A stretch of 64,000 nucleotides of DNA from JBDHHQ01 sp039586035 (GTDB taxonomy: Bacteria; Gemmatimonadota; Gemmatimonadetes; Longimicrobiales; Gaopeijiaceae): the NCBI GenBank assembly GCA_039586035.1, contig JBDHLD010000010.1:16810-80809 (forward strand), in the 5' to 3' direction. Position 1 is the stretch's first letter. Every line of letters starts with the position of its first letter. Below are positions 25,737 to 33,533 of the stretch, piece after piece. The notes under the pieces were generated by a model, which saw only the letters and a list, made by a program, of their open reading frames with translations, was not told where the DNA came from and did not search any database. Position numbers and translations under genes: made by a program.

Positions 25737-27536
25737 GTGCAGATCGAGCAGATCCGTAACTTCTGCATCATCGCCCACATCGATCATGGCAAGTCCACGC
25801 TGGCCGACCGCCTTCTGGAGGCGACGTCCACTCTGGACAGCCGACAGATGCGCGAGCAGGTGCTCGACTCCAACGAGCTCGAGCGGGAGCGGGGCATCAC
25901 GATCAAGCTCCACGCGGTCCGGATGGACTACCGGGCCGCCGACGGTCGAGAATACGAGCTCAATCTGATCGACACTCCGGGGCACGTGGACTTCACCTAC
26001 GAAGTCTCCCGGTCTCTCGCGGCGTGTGAAGGGGCGATCCTGGTCGTCGACGCGAGCCAGGGCGTGCAGGCGCAGACGCTATCGAACCTGTTCCTGGCGC
26101 TCGAGGCCGATCTCGAGATCATTCCGGTCGTCAACAAGATCGACCTCCCTGGCGCCGAGCCCGAGCGCCGCCGAGAAGAGATTGCCGACCTGCTGGGCGT
26201 GGAGTCCGATAGCGTCCTGCTGGTCAGCGCGAAGGAGGGCGTCGGCGTCGGCGAGGTGCTGGAAGCGGTGGTCCACCGTGTGCGACCGCCCACCGGTGAT
26301 CCGGATGGTCCGCTGCGAGCCTTGATCTTCGACTCGTACTACGACAAGTACCTGGGAGCGGTGCCGTCCATTCGCGTGGTCGACGGCGTCATCGCTCCGG
26401 GGACGCCGGTGACGTTCGGTGCCGTGGACGCCCGTTACGAGGTCACGGAGGTGGGGTACATGCGCCTCGGCCGCGTATCCCAGCCGCAGCTGGGCCCGGG
26501 GGAGGTCGGGTACCTCGTGGCCGCCATCAAGGAAGTGGCCCATACCCGTGTGGGCGACACCGTCCTGGATGCCGACAATCGGGCGGCGCAGTTGCTTCCG
26601 GGCTACCAGGACGTCCGGTCGATGGTGTTCGCGGGGCTGTATCCGTCCGACGCGGACGACTATGAAGACCTTCGCGATGCCCTGGATCGCCTCCGGCTGA
26701 ACGACGCGAGCCTCCACTTCGAGCCGGAGACATCCACCGCGTTGGGCTTCGGGTTCCGGTGTGGGTTCCTGGGTCTTCTGCACATGGAGATCATCCAGGA
26801 GCGCCTGGAGCGGGAGTTCGGTGTCGACCTCATCACCACCGTTCCCAACGTGGAGTATCACGTCCACCTGACCAACGGCGAGGAGCTACGCGTAGAGAAC
26901 CCCGCGCACCTCCCGCCCCCCGGCCGCATCGAGACCGTGTCCGAGCCCGTCGTGAGCGCCCGCATCCTCTGCCCGGCCGAGTACATCGGCAACGTGCAGA
27001 AGCTGTGTCACGACCGGAGAGGCGTCTTTACGGGGATGCAGTACCTGGACACGCAGCGGGTCGAGCTCACCTACGAGCTTCCGCTGGCCGAGATCGTACT
27101 CGATTTCTACGACAAGCTGAAGGGCGGAACGCGGGGCTACGCGGGGCTGGACTACGAGTTCCTGGAATACCGCCCCGACGACCTGGTCAAGCTGGACGTC
27201 CTCGTCAACGGCGACCCGGTCGACGCGTTCAGCGTCATCATCCACCGGGAAGAGGCCTACGAGTACGGCCGGGACCTGGTGCGCCGGTTGAAGGACCTGA
27301 TTCCGCGCCAGCAGTTCCAGGTGGCGCTACAGGCCGCCATCGGGTCTCAGGTGATCGCGCGGACCAACGTGAAGGCCGTACGCAAGGACGTGACCGCCAA
27401 GTGCTACGGGGGTGACATCACACGCAAGCGCAAGCTGCTGGAGAAGCAGCGGGAAGGGAAGCGGCGGATGAAGCAGGTCGGGTCCGTCGAGATTCCCCAG
27501 GAGGCCTTCCTCGCCATGCTTCAGCTCGGCGACTGA
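25737..27536 (+). CDS. lepA: Elongation factor 4 (ribosome back-translocase)
   Basis: A translational GTPase that acts on stalled or mistranslocated ribosomes and affects initiation. The canonical N-terminus (IRNFCIIAHIDHGKSTLADR) begins just after the GTG at 25737, giving 599 aa, the family length; an upstream ATG at 25674 would add 21 unconserved residues. G1 is in AHIDHGKST, G3 in DTPGHVDF, G4 in NKIDLPGA. LepA-specific blocks include STALGFGFRCGFLGLLHMEI and DLVKLDVLVNGDPVDAFS, and the C-terminal domain ends with the basic KCYGGDITRKRKLLEKQREG. The downstream gene starts 1 nt after the stop, so it heads an operon. Confidence 0.97.
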   Translation: MQIEQIRNFCIIAHIDHGKSTLADRLLEATSTLDSRQMREQVLDSNELERERGITIKLHAVRMDYRAADGREYELNLIDTPGHVDFTYEVSRSLAACEGAILVVDASQGVQAQTLSNLFLALEADLEIIPVVNKIDLPGAEPERRREEIADLLGVESDSVLLVSAKEGVGVGEVLEAVVHRVRPPTGDPDGPLRALIFDSYYDKYLGAVPSIRVVDGVIAPGTPVTFGAVDARYEVTEVGYMRLGRVSQPQLGPGEVGYLVAAIKEVAHTRVGDTVLDADNRAAQLLPGYQDVRSMVFAGLYPSDADDYEDLRDALDRLRLNDASLHFEPETSTALGFGFRCGFLGLLHMEIIQERLEREFGVDLITTVPNVEYHVHLTNGEELRVENPAHLPPPGRIETVSEPVVSARILCPAEYIGNVQKLCHDRRGVFTGMQYLDTQRVELTYELPLAEIVLDFYDKLKGGTRGYAGLDYEFLEYRPDDLVKLDVLVNGDPVDAFSVIIHREEAYEYGRDLVRRLKDLIPRQQFQVALQAAIGSQVIARTNVKAVRKDVTAKCYGGDITRKRKLLEKQREGKRRMKQVGSVEIPQEAFLAMLQLGD

Positions 27537-27537
27537 C

Positions 27538-28677
27538 GTGGTCGGCGCCGAACGTGCGCGGTGGACCGGCGAGCCCGATGAGGCAGCGCCGGCAGCGGCA
27601 ATGGGCCCGGACGGGTCGGGACCCCGTCGCATTCTCGTGGTGGGTCCGGCGTGGGTGGGCGACATGGTGATGGCCCAGACACTTTTCCGGGTCCTCGCGC
27701 TGCGACATCCGAAGGCCGAGATCGACGTCATCGCCCCGGACTGGTCCCGCCCCCTGTTGGAGCGCATGCCCGAGGTCAACCAGGCCCTCGTGCTCCCCGC
27801 AGGCCACGGACAGCTCGCCCTCGGGGCTCGCTGGCGCATCGGGCGCGCGCTTCGAGCCCGAAAGTACGACTGGGCCATCGTGGTGAAGCGGACGTTCAAG
27901 TCGGCCCTGATCCCGGCGATCGCCCGGATTCCCCGTCGGACCGGTACGCTGGGGGAAGCCCGTTTCGGCCTCCTGAACGACCTTCGCAAGGTGGAGGCCG
28001 AGACGCACCCACTGAACCACCGGCGCTATGTGGCGTTGGCGCTGAACGAGGGTGAGGAGCTCGCGGACGCCGTGCTTCCGCCTCCGGCCCTTCGGGTGGA
28101 TCCGGCCAACCGAAACCGATTGGTGGCGAGGCTGGGACTGGACCCCGAAGCCGCACCGGTAGGGTTGGCACCGGGCGCGAAGTACGGACCTGCAAAGCGT
28201 TGGCCAGAAACGTATTGGATCGAGTTGTCCAAAGCTCTGGTAGAGATGGGGAGGCCGGTATGGATCTTCGGAGCCGATGACGAGCGCGGGGCAGGCGAGC
28301 GCATCGAGCAAGCCGTCGGTCCCGGGGTGACCAATCTGGCCGGGAGCACGAGCCTGGTCGACGCGGTGGATCTGGCTTCACTATGTGGTTGCGTGGTTTC
28401 CAACGACTCGGGCCTCATGCACCTGGCCGCCGCTGCAGGCACGCACACTGTCGCCCTCTTCGGCTCCACGTCTCCCCGGAACACGCCGCCCCTGACGGAC
28501 CGGCGCACGATTCTCTGGCGCGAGCTATCGTGCAGCCCGTGCTTCGCCCGGGAATGTCCGCTGGGGCACTACGACTGTCTCCAGGGGATCAGGCCAGCGA
28601 CGGTCCTCGACGCCTGTGTCGCGGCGCTGGCAGCGCGAAGGCTCACGACCGAACGGACCGGGGAGGATCGAAGGTGA
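27538..28677 (+). CDS. waaF: ADP-heptose:LPS heptosyltransferase II-like (GT9)
   Basis: Transfers heptose in the inner core of lipopolysaccharide, at the cytoplasmic face of the inner membrane. The 379-aa frame opens at a GTG 1 nt after lepA; the conserved part begins after residue 22 (an internal ATG at 27601), with ILVVGPAWVGDMVMAQTLFR, the WaaF signature. RTFKSALIPAIARIPRRTG, FGLLNDLR, GAKYGPAKRWPETYW and VVSNDSGLMHLAAAAGTHTV (acceptor and nucleotide-binding regions of GT9) follow. CSPCFARECPLGHYDCL near the end is the Cys-rich motif of heptosyltransferase II. Its presence is good evidence for an LPS outer membrane. The stop overlaps the next gene as GTGA. Confidence 0.9.
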   Translation: MVGAERARWTGEPDEAAPAAAMGPDGSGPRRILVVGPAWVGDMVMAQTLFRVLALRHPKAEIDVIAPDWSRPLLERMPEVNQALVLPAGHGQLALGARWRIGRALRARKYDWAIVVKRTFKSALIPAIARIPRRTGTLGEARFGLLNDLRKVEAETHPLNHRRYVALALNEGEELADAVLPPPALRVDPANRNRLVARLGLDPEAAPVGLAPGAKYGPAKRWPETYWIELSKALVEMGRPVWIFGADDERGAGERIEQAVGPGVTNLAGSTSLVDAVDLASLCGCVVSNDSGLMHLAAAAGTHTVALFGSTSPRNTPPLTDRRTILWRELSCSPCFARECPLGHYDCLQGIRPATVLDACVAALAARRLTTERTGEDRR

Positions 28678-29669
28678 ACGACCCGAGACGCTGGATCGTC
28701 GGCGTGGACGTCGGCGGCACGAACATCAAGGTGGGTGTCATGCCCATGCGAGGCGGGCTTCCGGTGGGCGTGCGCACCCTGCCGACCGAGGCGCCCCGCG
28801 GGGCTCAGTTCGTGGTCGACAGAATCGTCCGAATGATCGACGAAGCGACGAGCGAAGTGCTCGAGGAGCACGGCGACGGCAGGGACAGCCTGGCGGGCGT
28901 GGGGATCGGGTCGCCCGGCCCGCTGGACCGAGACTCGGGGGTCGTCCTGGATACGCCCAACCTCGGCTGGCGCAACTTTCCCCTCCGAGATCTCATCAGC
29001 AACGAGGTGGGGCTGCCTGCCTGGCTGGACAACGACGCCAACTGCGCCACCTTCGGAGAATGGTGGATGGGAGCCGGGAAGGGCAGCCAGAGCCTGATCG
29101 GGGTGACGCTGGGCACCGGCATCGGCGGCGGCATCATCCTGGACGGTGAGCTCTTCCATGGAGCGAGTGACGCCGCCGGCGAGATCGGTCACATGACGAT
29201 CGACTTCACGGGGCGCAAGTGTAAGTGCGGGAACTACGGCTGCCTCGAGGCCTACGCGTCCGGTCCCAACATCGCCGCCCGGGCCGTCGAGGGCATCGAA
29301 GCGGGTGCCGAATCGACGCTCCTCCAGATCGTGGAAGGGCGACTGGACAGAATCACCGCGTCCACGGTGTACGAGGCGGTCGTGCAGGGCGACCCCTACG
29401 CCAACGAAGTCATGGTGGAGACGGCCAAGATCCTGGGCGCGGGCGTGGCCAATCTCATCAACATCTTCAACCCACAGTGTGTGGTGATCGCGGGGGGCGT
29501 CACCCGGGCGGGCGACCACCTGTTCGTGCCGTTGCGGGCCGAGATTCGCCGCCGCGCGTTCAAGTCGGCCGCCGAGGCGTGTCAGGTGCTCCCAGCCGAG
29601 CTGCCGGAGACCGCCGGAATCATCGGGGCCGCCGGGCTCTTCAAGCAGCTCACCTTCGGCTCGGTGTGA
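28674..29669 (+). CDS. ROK-family sugar kinase (glucokinase-like)
   Basis: Phosphorylates a hexose such as glucose with ATP. The GTG at 28674 overlaps the waaF-like stop, with GGGAGG 7 nt upstream; the product is 331 aa. The ATP-binding start is IVGVDVGGTNIKVGV; GIGSPGPLD and WLDNDANCATFGEWWMGAG (catalytic Asp in DNDAN) follow, then TLGTGIGGGIILDGELFHGA. The ROK zinc site is GEIGHMTIDF plus CKCGNYGCLEAYASG. No N-terminal HTH is present, so it is a kinase, not a ROK repressor. Substrate is inferred from family only. It sits in a coupled five-gene run with another kinase. Confidence 0.9.
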   Translation: MNDPRRWIVGVDVGGTNIKVGVMPMRGGLPVGVRTLPTEAPRGAQFVVDRIVRMIDEATSEVLEEHGDGRDSLAGVGIGSPGPLDRDSGVVLDTPNLGWRNFPLRDLISNEVGLPAWLDNDANCATFGEWWMGAGKGSQSLIGVTLGTGIGGGIILDGELFHGASDAAGEIGHMTIDFTGRKCKCGNYGCLEAYASGPNIAARAVEGIEAGAESTLLQIVEGRLDRITASTVYEAVVQGDPYANEVMVETAKILGAGVANLINIFNPQCVVIAGGVTRAGDHLFVPLRAEIRRRAFKSAAEACQVLPAELPETAGIIGAAGLFKQLTFGSV

Positions 29670-30694
29670 TCGTGGCTCCGGACGGGCCATCCAGCCCCCA
29701 GGCGCAGCGGCGCCGCTTGGGCGTCGTGGGCACCCTGGTCTGGGACCGGATCCATCCCAGGGACCCGGCCCGGGGCCCCGTGGAGGAGTGGGGAGGCATC
29801 TCCTACGCCCTCCAGGCGCTGGTGGCCACCCTCGACGCGTCGTGGACGGTCGTCCCGATCATGAAAGTGGGGCGAGACCTCTCCGAACAAGCGCTTCGGC
29901 TTCTCCGAGGGATTCCCCGCGTGGACCCGGGACCGGGCGTGCGCGTTGTGCCCGAGCCGAACAACCGGGTCGAGCTGCGCTACGTCGACGAAGGACGGCG
30001 CACGGAGCGTCTGAGCGGCGGCGTGCCCGCCTGGGTGTGGCCGGAGCTCGCCCCGCTGATACGGCAATGCGACGCCCTGTACGTGAACTTCATCTCGGGA
30101 TTCGAGATGGAGCTCGACACGGCGATGGCACTGAGATCGGGTTTCGGGGGGCCCATGTACGCGGACCTGCACTCCCTGTTCCTGGGCATCGGGAGCCAGG
30201 GCGACCGCTACCCCCGGGAGCTCCCGGGATGGCAGGCTTGGCTCGGCTGCTTCGACGCGGTCCAGATGAACGAGGACGAGTTCGAGCTGTTGGGAAAAGC
30301 GTGGGGCGATCCCTGGCACCTGGCCGCGGGAGCGGTGAGCCCTCAGCTGAAGCTGATCACGGTCACGCTGGGTCCGAAAGGGGCTGCCTACGTGGCGGGG
30401 CCGCACTTCGACGACGACCCCCTGAAGTGGCCCTCCACCCGCGGCCGAATGGCCGCGGGTGGTGCTACGCGCAGCCGCCGGATCCCACTCCTCGACCCAC
30501 CCCGCCACGGTGACCCCACGGGGTGTGGCGACGTGTGGGGCGCCACGCTGTTCGCGCGCCTGCTGTCGGGCGTTGCGCTCGATGAGGCGATGGCGGCCGC
30601 CAACGGCATGGCGGCCCGTAACGTGGAGCACCGCGGCGCCCGTGGCCTCCATCACCATCTCCGTGGTCGCCTGGCGGTGGGGGACGATCGATGA
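29666..30694 (+). CDS. PfkB-family carbohydrate kinase
   Basis: A 342-aa ribokinase-like enzyme starting at a GTG that overlaps the ROK stop (GTGA); a GTG at 29672 is an alternative. LGVVGTLVWDRI is the N-terminal strand, GGISYALQALVATL the substrate region, and HGDPTGCGDVWGATLFARLL near the C-terminus is the PfkB signature 2, with the anion hole and catalytic Asp in DPTGCGD. ADLHSLFLGI and VQMNEDEFELLG match family loops. The sugar or nucleoside substrate cannot be read from sequence. It overlaps the STAS-HATPase gene by 4 bp, an unusual pairing. Confidence 0.83.
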   Translation: MIVAPDGPSSPQAQRRRLGVVGTLVWDRIHPRDPARGPVEEWGGISYALQALVATLDASWTVVPIMKVGRDLSEQALRLLRGIPRVDPGPGVRVVPEPNNRVELRYVDEGRRTERLSGGVPAWVWPELAPLIRQCDALYVNFISGFEMELDTAMALRSGFGGPMYADLHSLFLGIGSQGDRYPRELPGWQAWLGCFDAVQMNEDEFELLGKAWGDPWHLAAGAVSPQLKLITVTLGPKGAAYVAGPHFDDDPLKWPSTRGRMAAGGATRSRRIPLLDPPRHGDPTGCGDVWGATLFARLLSGVALDEAMAAANGMAARNVEHRGARGLHHHLRGRLAVGDDR

Positions 30695-31584
30695 ACGTCG
30701 TCGACGTCCCCGCCTCATTGGACGCCGGGAGCTTCGACCAGCTGGTGGCCGAGGTCGATCAGGCGCACGAGGGCAAGGTGCTGTTCGACGCGAGACACCT
30801 GCGGTGGGTCGATCCGTACGGCATGGTGGGACTGCTGGCGGCGGGCCGTGTGGTTCGGGACCGGACCGGCGTACCCTCCAGGATGCAGCTCTCGGAAGGC
30901 TCGGACACGGTGAGCTATCTGAGCCGCATGGGCTTCTTCAGCGAGGCCGAAGATCTCTTCGAGCTGGACGTCCGCGTTCCACGGCGAACCGGGCGGGATT
31001 CGGACGTGTTGCTCGAGATCACGCCGATCGCGACCAATTCCGACGTCCATGCCGTAGTCGACCGGGTCCAGACGCGTGCAGGGACCATTCTGTCAAAGAT
31101 CCTCGGCTATCCGCCGTCGGCGGTGGTGCAGTTCTCGGTGATCCTGTCGGAGGTCTGCCAGAACATCATCGAGCACGCCGAGGCCCCGGGCTGGGTAGCG
31201 GCTCAGACGTACAACTGGGCGCGCCGCCTCGGACGCCATGTGCTGGTGATCGCGGTGACCGACCTCGGACGGGGCTTCCGCGGATCCTTGGCTGACGAGC
31301 ATTCCGCTCGGTTCGGGGACCGATGGGCCGACGCGACCGCACTCGAGGCTGCCTTCATTCATGGGTTGACGCGGTTCCCCGACTCCGGAAGGGGACAGGG
31401 CATTCAGCAGATCCGAAAACAGGTGCGCCGCTGGGACGGTAGCATCTCGATCCGGAGTGGGACGGCCAGGATCGCGGACGTGCCCGACTGGGACGATGCG
31501 CCACCGCTCGCGGACGGGCTCGCTCCTTTCCCGGGCGCCCAGATCAACATCGTGCTCCCGGCCCGGGCTCCCGAGAATGAATAG
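30691..31584 (+). CDS. STAS-like / HATPase (anti-sigma kinase-type) protein
   Basis: A 297-aa soluble protein with two parts. Residues 1 to ~90 resemble a STAS domain (VLFDARHLRWVDPYGMVGLL is the typical strand-loop-helix, with Asp instead of the phosphorylatable Ser). Residues ~115-290 are a GHKL ATPase: N-box SEVCQNIIEHA (~154-164), G1 DLGRGF (191-196), G2 SGRGQGIQQIRK (232-243). This resembles anti-sigma kinases (SpoIIAB/RsbW) fused to a STAS-like partner. There is no sensor or membrane segment. It overlaps the PfkB gene by 4 bp and the following STAS-like gene by 8 bp. Role as a regulatory switch is inference; its target is unknown. Confidence 0.75.
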   Translation: MNVVDVPASLDAGSFDQLVAEVDQAHEGKVLFDARHLRWVDPYGMVGLLAAGRVVRDRTGVPSRMQLSEGSDTVSYLSRMGFFSEAEDLFELDVRVPRRTGRDSDVLLEITPIATNSDVHAVVDRVQTRAGTILSKILGYPPSAVVQFSVILSEVCQNIIEHAEAPGWVAAQTYNWARRLGRHVLVIAVTDLGRGFRGSLADEHSARFGDRWADATALEAAFIHGLTRFPDSGRGQGIQQIRKQVRRWDGSISIRSGTARIADVPDWDDAPPLADGLAPFPGAQINIVLPARAPENE

Positions 31585-32161
31585 CCGGCGGATCGACCCG
31601 CTGGCCATCGACGTGGCCGGTCTGGTGCAGCGGAGCGTCGCTTCGCTGTACTCGAGCCTGGTGACTCGACCCACCGGTCGGGCCGTGCGCTACGCGATCG
31701 AGAGTCAACTGGCGGAAGCGTCCCAACCCGCCCTCTCCCTGATCGACCTCTCGGAGGTTTCGCTGCTGGACTTTTCGTGCGCCGACGAGGTCGTAGCCAA
31801 GCTCCTCATGCGCTACCTGGGCGACGATCGACCGGGTGAGGCCTTCTTCGTGGTCGCGGGCGTGCGGGACGCGCACCGCCATGCCATCGAGGTCGTAATG
31901 GAGCGGCACAGCCTGGCCGTCGTGGCGCGGGGCCAGCATGGCGGCTTCGAGCTGATCGGTCCCCGCTCGCTTGGCGAGGCCCGGGTCTGGGATCTCCTGG
32001 AGAGCCGGGGCAGGATCGGCGATCACGAGCTTCGGCACGTACTTCCGGACGAAACCGACCGGGTCGCGTTGGGCCTGCTGGAGGCCCGGCGACTCGTGTT
32101 TCGGCCGGGGGACGGGGAGCACGTACACGCGTTCAGCGCGGTGCTGCGGGACCTCGGCTGA
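31577..32161 (+). CDS. STAS-like protein with winged-helix-like C-terminus
   Basis: A 194-aa soluble protein starting at an ATG inside the end of the STAS-HATPase gene. Residues ~20-115 look like a STAS/DUF4325-type domain: LIDLSEVSLLDFSCADEVVA has the strand and the Asp-Phe-Ser loop where STAS anti-anti-sigma factors carry their phosphorylated Ser. Residues ~130-194 (VWDLLESRGRIGDHELRH, then LGLLEARRLVFRP) have the spacing of a small winged helix. It is a natural partner for the upstream ATPase. No sigma factor lies nearby, so the output is unknown. A 162-nt gap without a gene follows. Confidence 0.65.
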   Translation: MNSRRIDPLAIDVAGLVQRSVASLYSSLVTRPTGRAVRYAIESQLAEASQPALSLIDLSEVSLLDFSCADEVVAKLLMRYLGDDRPGEAFFVVAGVRDAHRHAIEVVMERHSLAVVARGQHGGFELIGPRSLGEARVWDLLESRGRIGDHELRHVLPDETDRVALGLLEARRLVFRPGDGEHVHAFSAVLRDLG

Positions 32162-32323
32162 GCCGGGTCGGTAGACGGGACTTCGGGGCAGTGGGGAGCG
32201 GGTCCGGGTGGGGACGGCGGTCCGTGGGCACGATTGCTGGCCGTCGCGGCTACATCTACCTTTCCCTACGTCGAGCGCGGCCACCCCGACCGCCGCCCCG
32301 CAACTCCCGCAGGCAGGTTCTGG

Positions 32324-33511
32324 ATGGATTCGCGTAGCAAGCCCGCAGGTGGTCCCGGCCCTTCAACGCTCGGCGTTCACGCCGGCTCGCCTGAGCCGAC
32401 CGCCGGCGCCCCGGTCGTCGGGCAGCTGTTCCAAAGCGCCACGTTCTTCGGGGGAGGGGACGCGGGAGAGCTGCTGTACACGAGGTACGGCAACAACCCC
32501 AACCAGGTCGCGGTGGGTCAGAAGGTCGCTGCTTTCGAGGGCACCGAATCGGCCATCGCGCTGGGCAGCGGCATGGCCGCGACGGCGCTGACGTTCCTGG
32601 CTCTGACCCGCTCGGGCGACCACATCGTGGCTTCCCGGCACCTCTACGGAACGACGCGCCAGCTGTTGGCGGAGGAGCTGCCCAGGCGGGGCATCAACAC
32701 CACGTTCGTGGATCCCGGCTCGGGCCGCGAGTGGCGGCAGGCGATGCGGCCAAACACCCGGCTCCTCTTTCTCGAGATTCCCACCAACCCGACGATGCGC
32801 GTGTTCGACCCACGACCGGTGGGTCGCTTGGCAGCCGAAGCCGGCGTCATGCTGGCAGTGGACGCGACTTTCGCATCGCCGATCAACTTCCACGGCAAGG
32901 AGCACGGTGTCGACATCGTGATCCACAGCGCCTCGAAGTACCTGGGTGGACACTCCGACCTGATTGCGGGGGTGGTGGCCGGGGAGCGCTCGCTGATCAG
33001 CGAGGTGCAGCACATGCTGAAGCTCTACGGACCCGCCCTGGACCCCCACGCGGCCTGGCTCCTCGAGCGCGGCCTCAAGACGCTGCCGCTGCGCATGGAG
33101 CGCCACAATCGGAACGGACAGGCGCTGGCCGAGTGGTTCGAGGCCCAGACCGAGGTCGAGCGTGTGCTGTACCCTGGCTTGCCGAGTCACCCCGACCACG
33201 CCCTGGCCGCCGAGATCCTCAACGGGTTCGGGGGGATGGTCGGCGTGCAGCTCGAGGGTGGTGGCGCTGTGGCTGACGCGTTTTGCGCCTCGCTGGCGGT
33301 GGCACTGCAGGCCCCCAGCCTGGGCGGTGTGGAGACGCTCGTCTCCCAACCTCGCCACACCTCGCACGTGTCACTCAGCGCACCCGAGCGCGCGGCGCAA
33401 GGGCTCCCCGACGGCTTCGTCCGCGTCTCGGTGGGGGTGGAGGATCCGGAGGATTTGATCGCGGACTTCCGACAGGCGTTGGACGCGCTCAAGACCAGCG
33501 CGGTGGCATAG
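32324..33511 (+). CDS. Cys/Met-metabolism PLP enzyme (methionine gamma-lyase / cystathionine gamma-synthase type)
   Basis: A 395-aa fold-type I PLP enzyme. The ATG at 32324 precedes the conserved start (STLGVHAGSPEPTAGAPVV). YTRYGNNPNQ has the Tyr/Arg that bind the neighbouring subunit's cofactor, ALGSGMAATALTFLAL the phosphate site, and IHSASKYLGGHSDLIAG the Schiff-base Lys205. SHVSLSAPERAAQG and VRVSVGVEDPEDLIADF are the C-terminal signatures. Sequence alone does not separate gamma-synthase, gamma-lyase and O-acetylhomoserine sulfhydrylase activity. A paralogue is encoded at 53068-54231. The upstream gap has only a weak promoter-like pair (TTGCTG 32234, TACCTT 32257). Confidence 0.85.
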   Translation: MDSRSKPAGGPGPSTLGVHAGSPEPTAGAPVVGQLFQSATFFGGGDAGELLYTRYGNNPNQVAVGQKVAAFEGTESAIALGSGMAATALTFLALTRSGDHIVASRHLYGTTRQLLAEELPRRGINTTFVDPGSGREWRQAMRPNTRLLFLEIPTNPTMRVFDPRPVGRLAAEAGVMLAVDATFASPINFHGKEHGVDIVIHSASKYLGGHSDLIAGVVAGERSLISEVQHMLKLYGPALDPHAAWLLERGLKTLPLRMERHNRNGQALAEWFEAQTEVERVLYPGLPSHPDHALAAEILNGFGGMVGVQLEGGGAVADAFCASLAVALQAPSLGGVETLVSQPRHTSHVSLSAPERAAQGLPDGFVRVSVGVEDPEDLIADFRQALDALKTSAVA

Positions 33512-33533
33512 GTACCGTAGTCGGGGCGATCCA

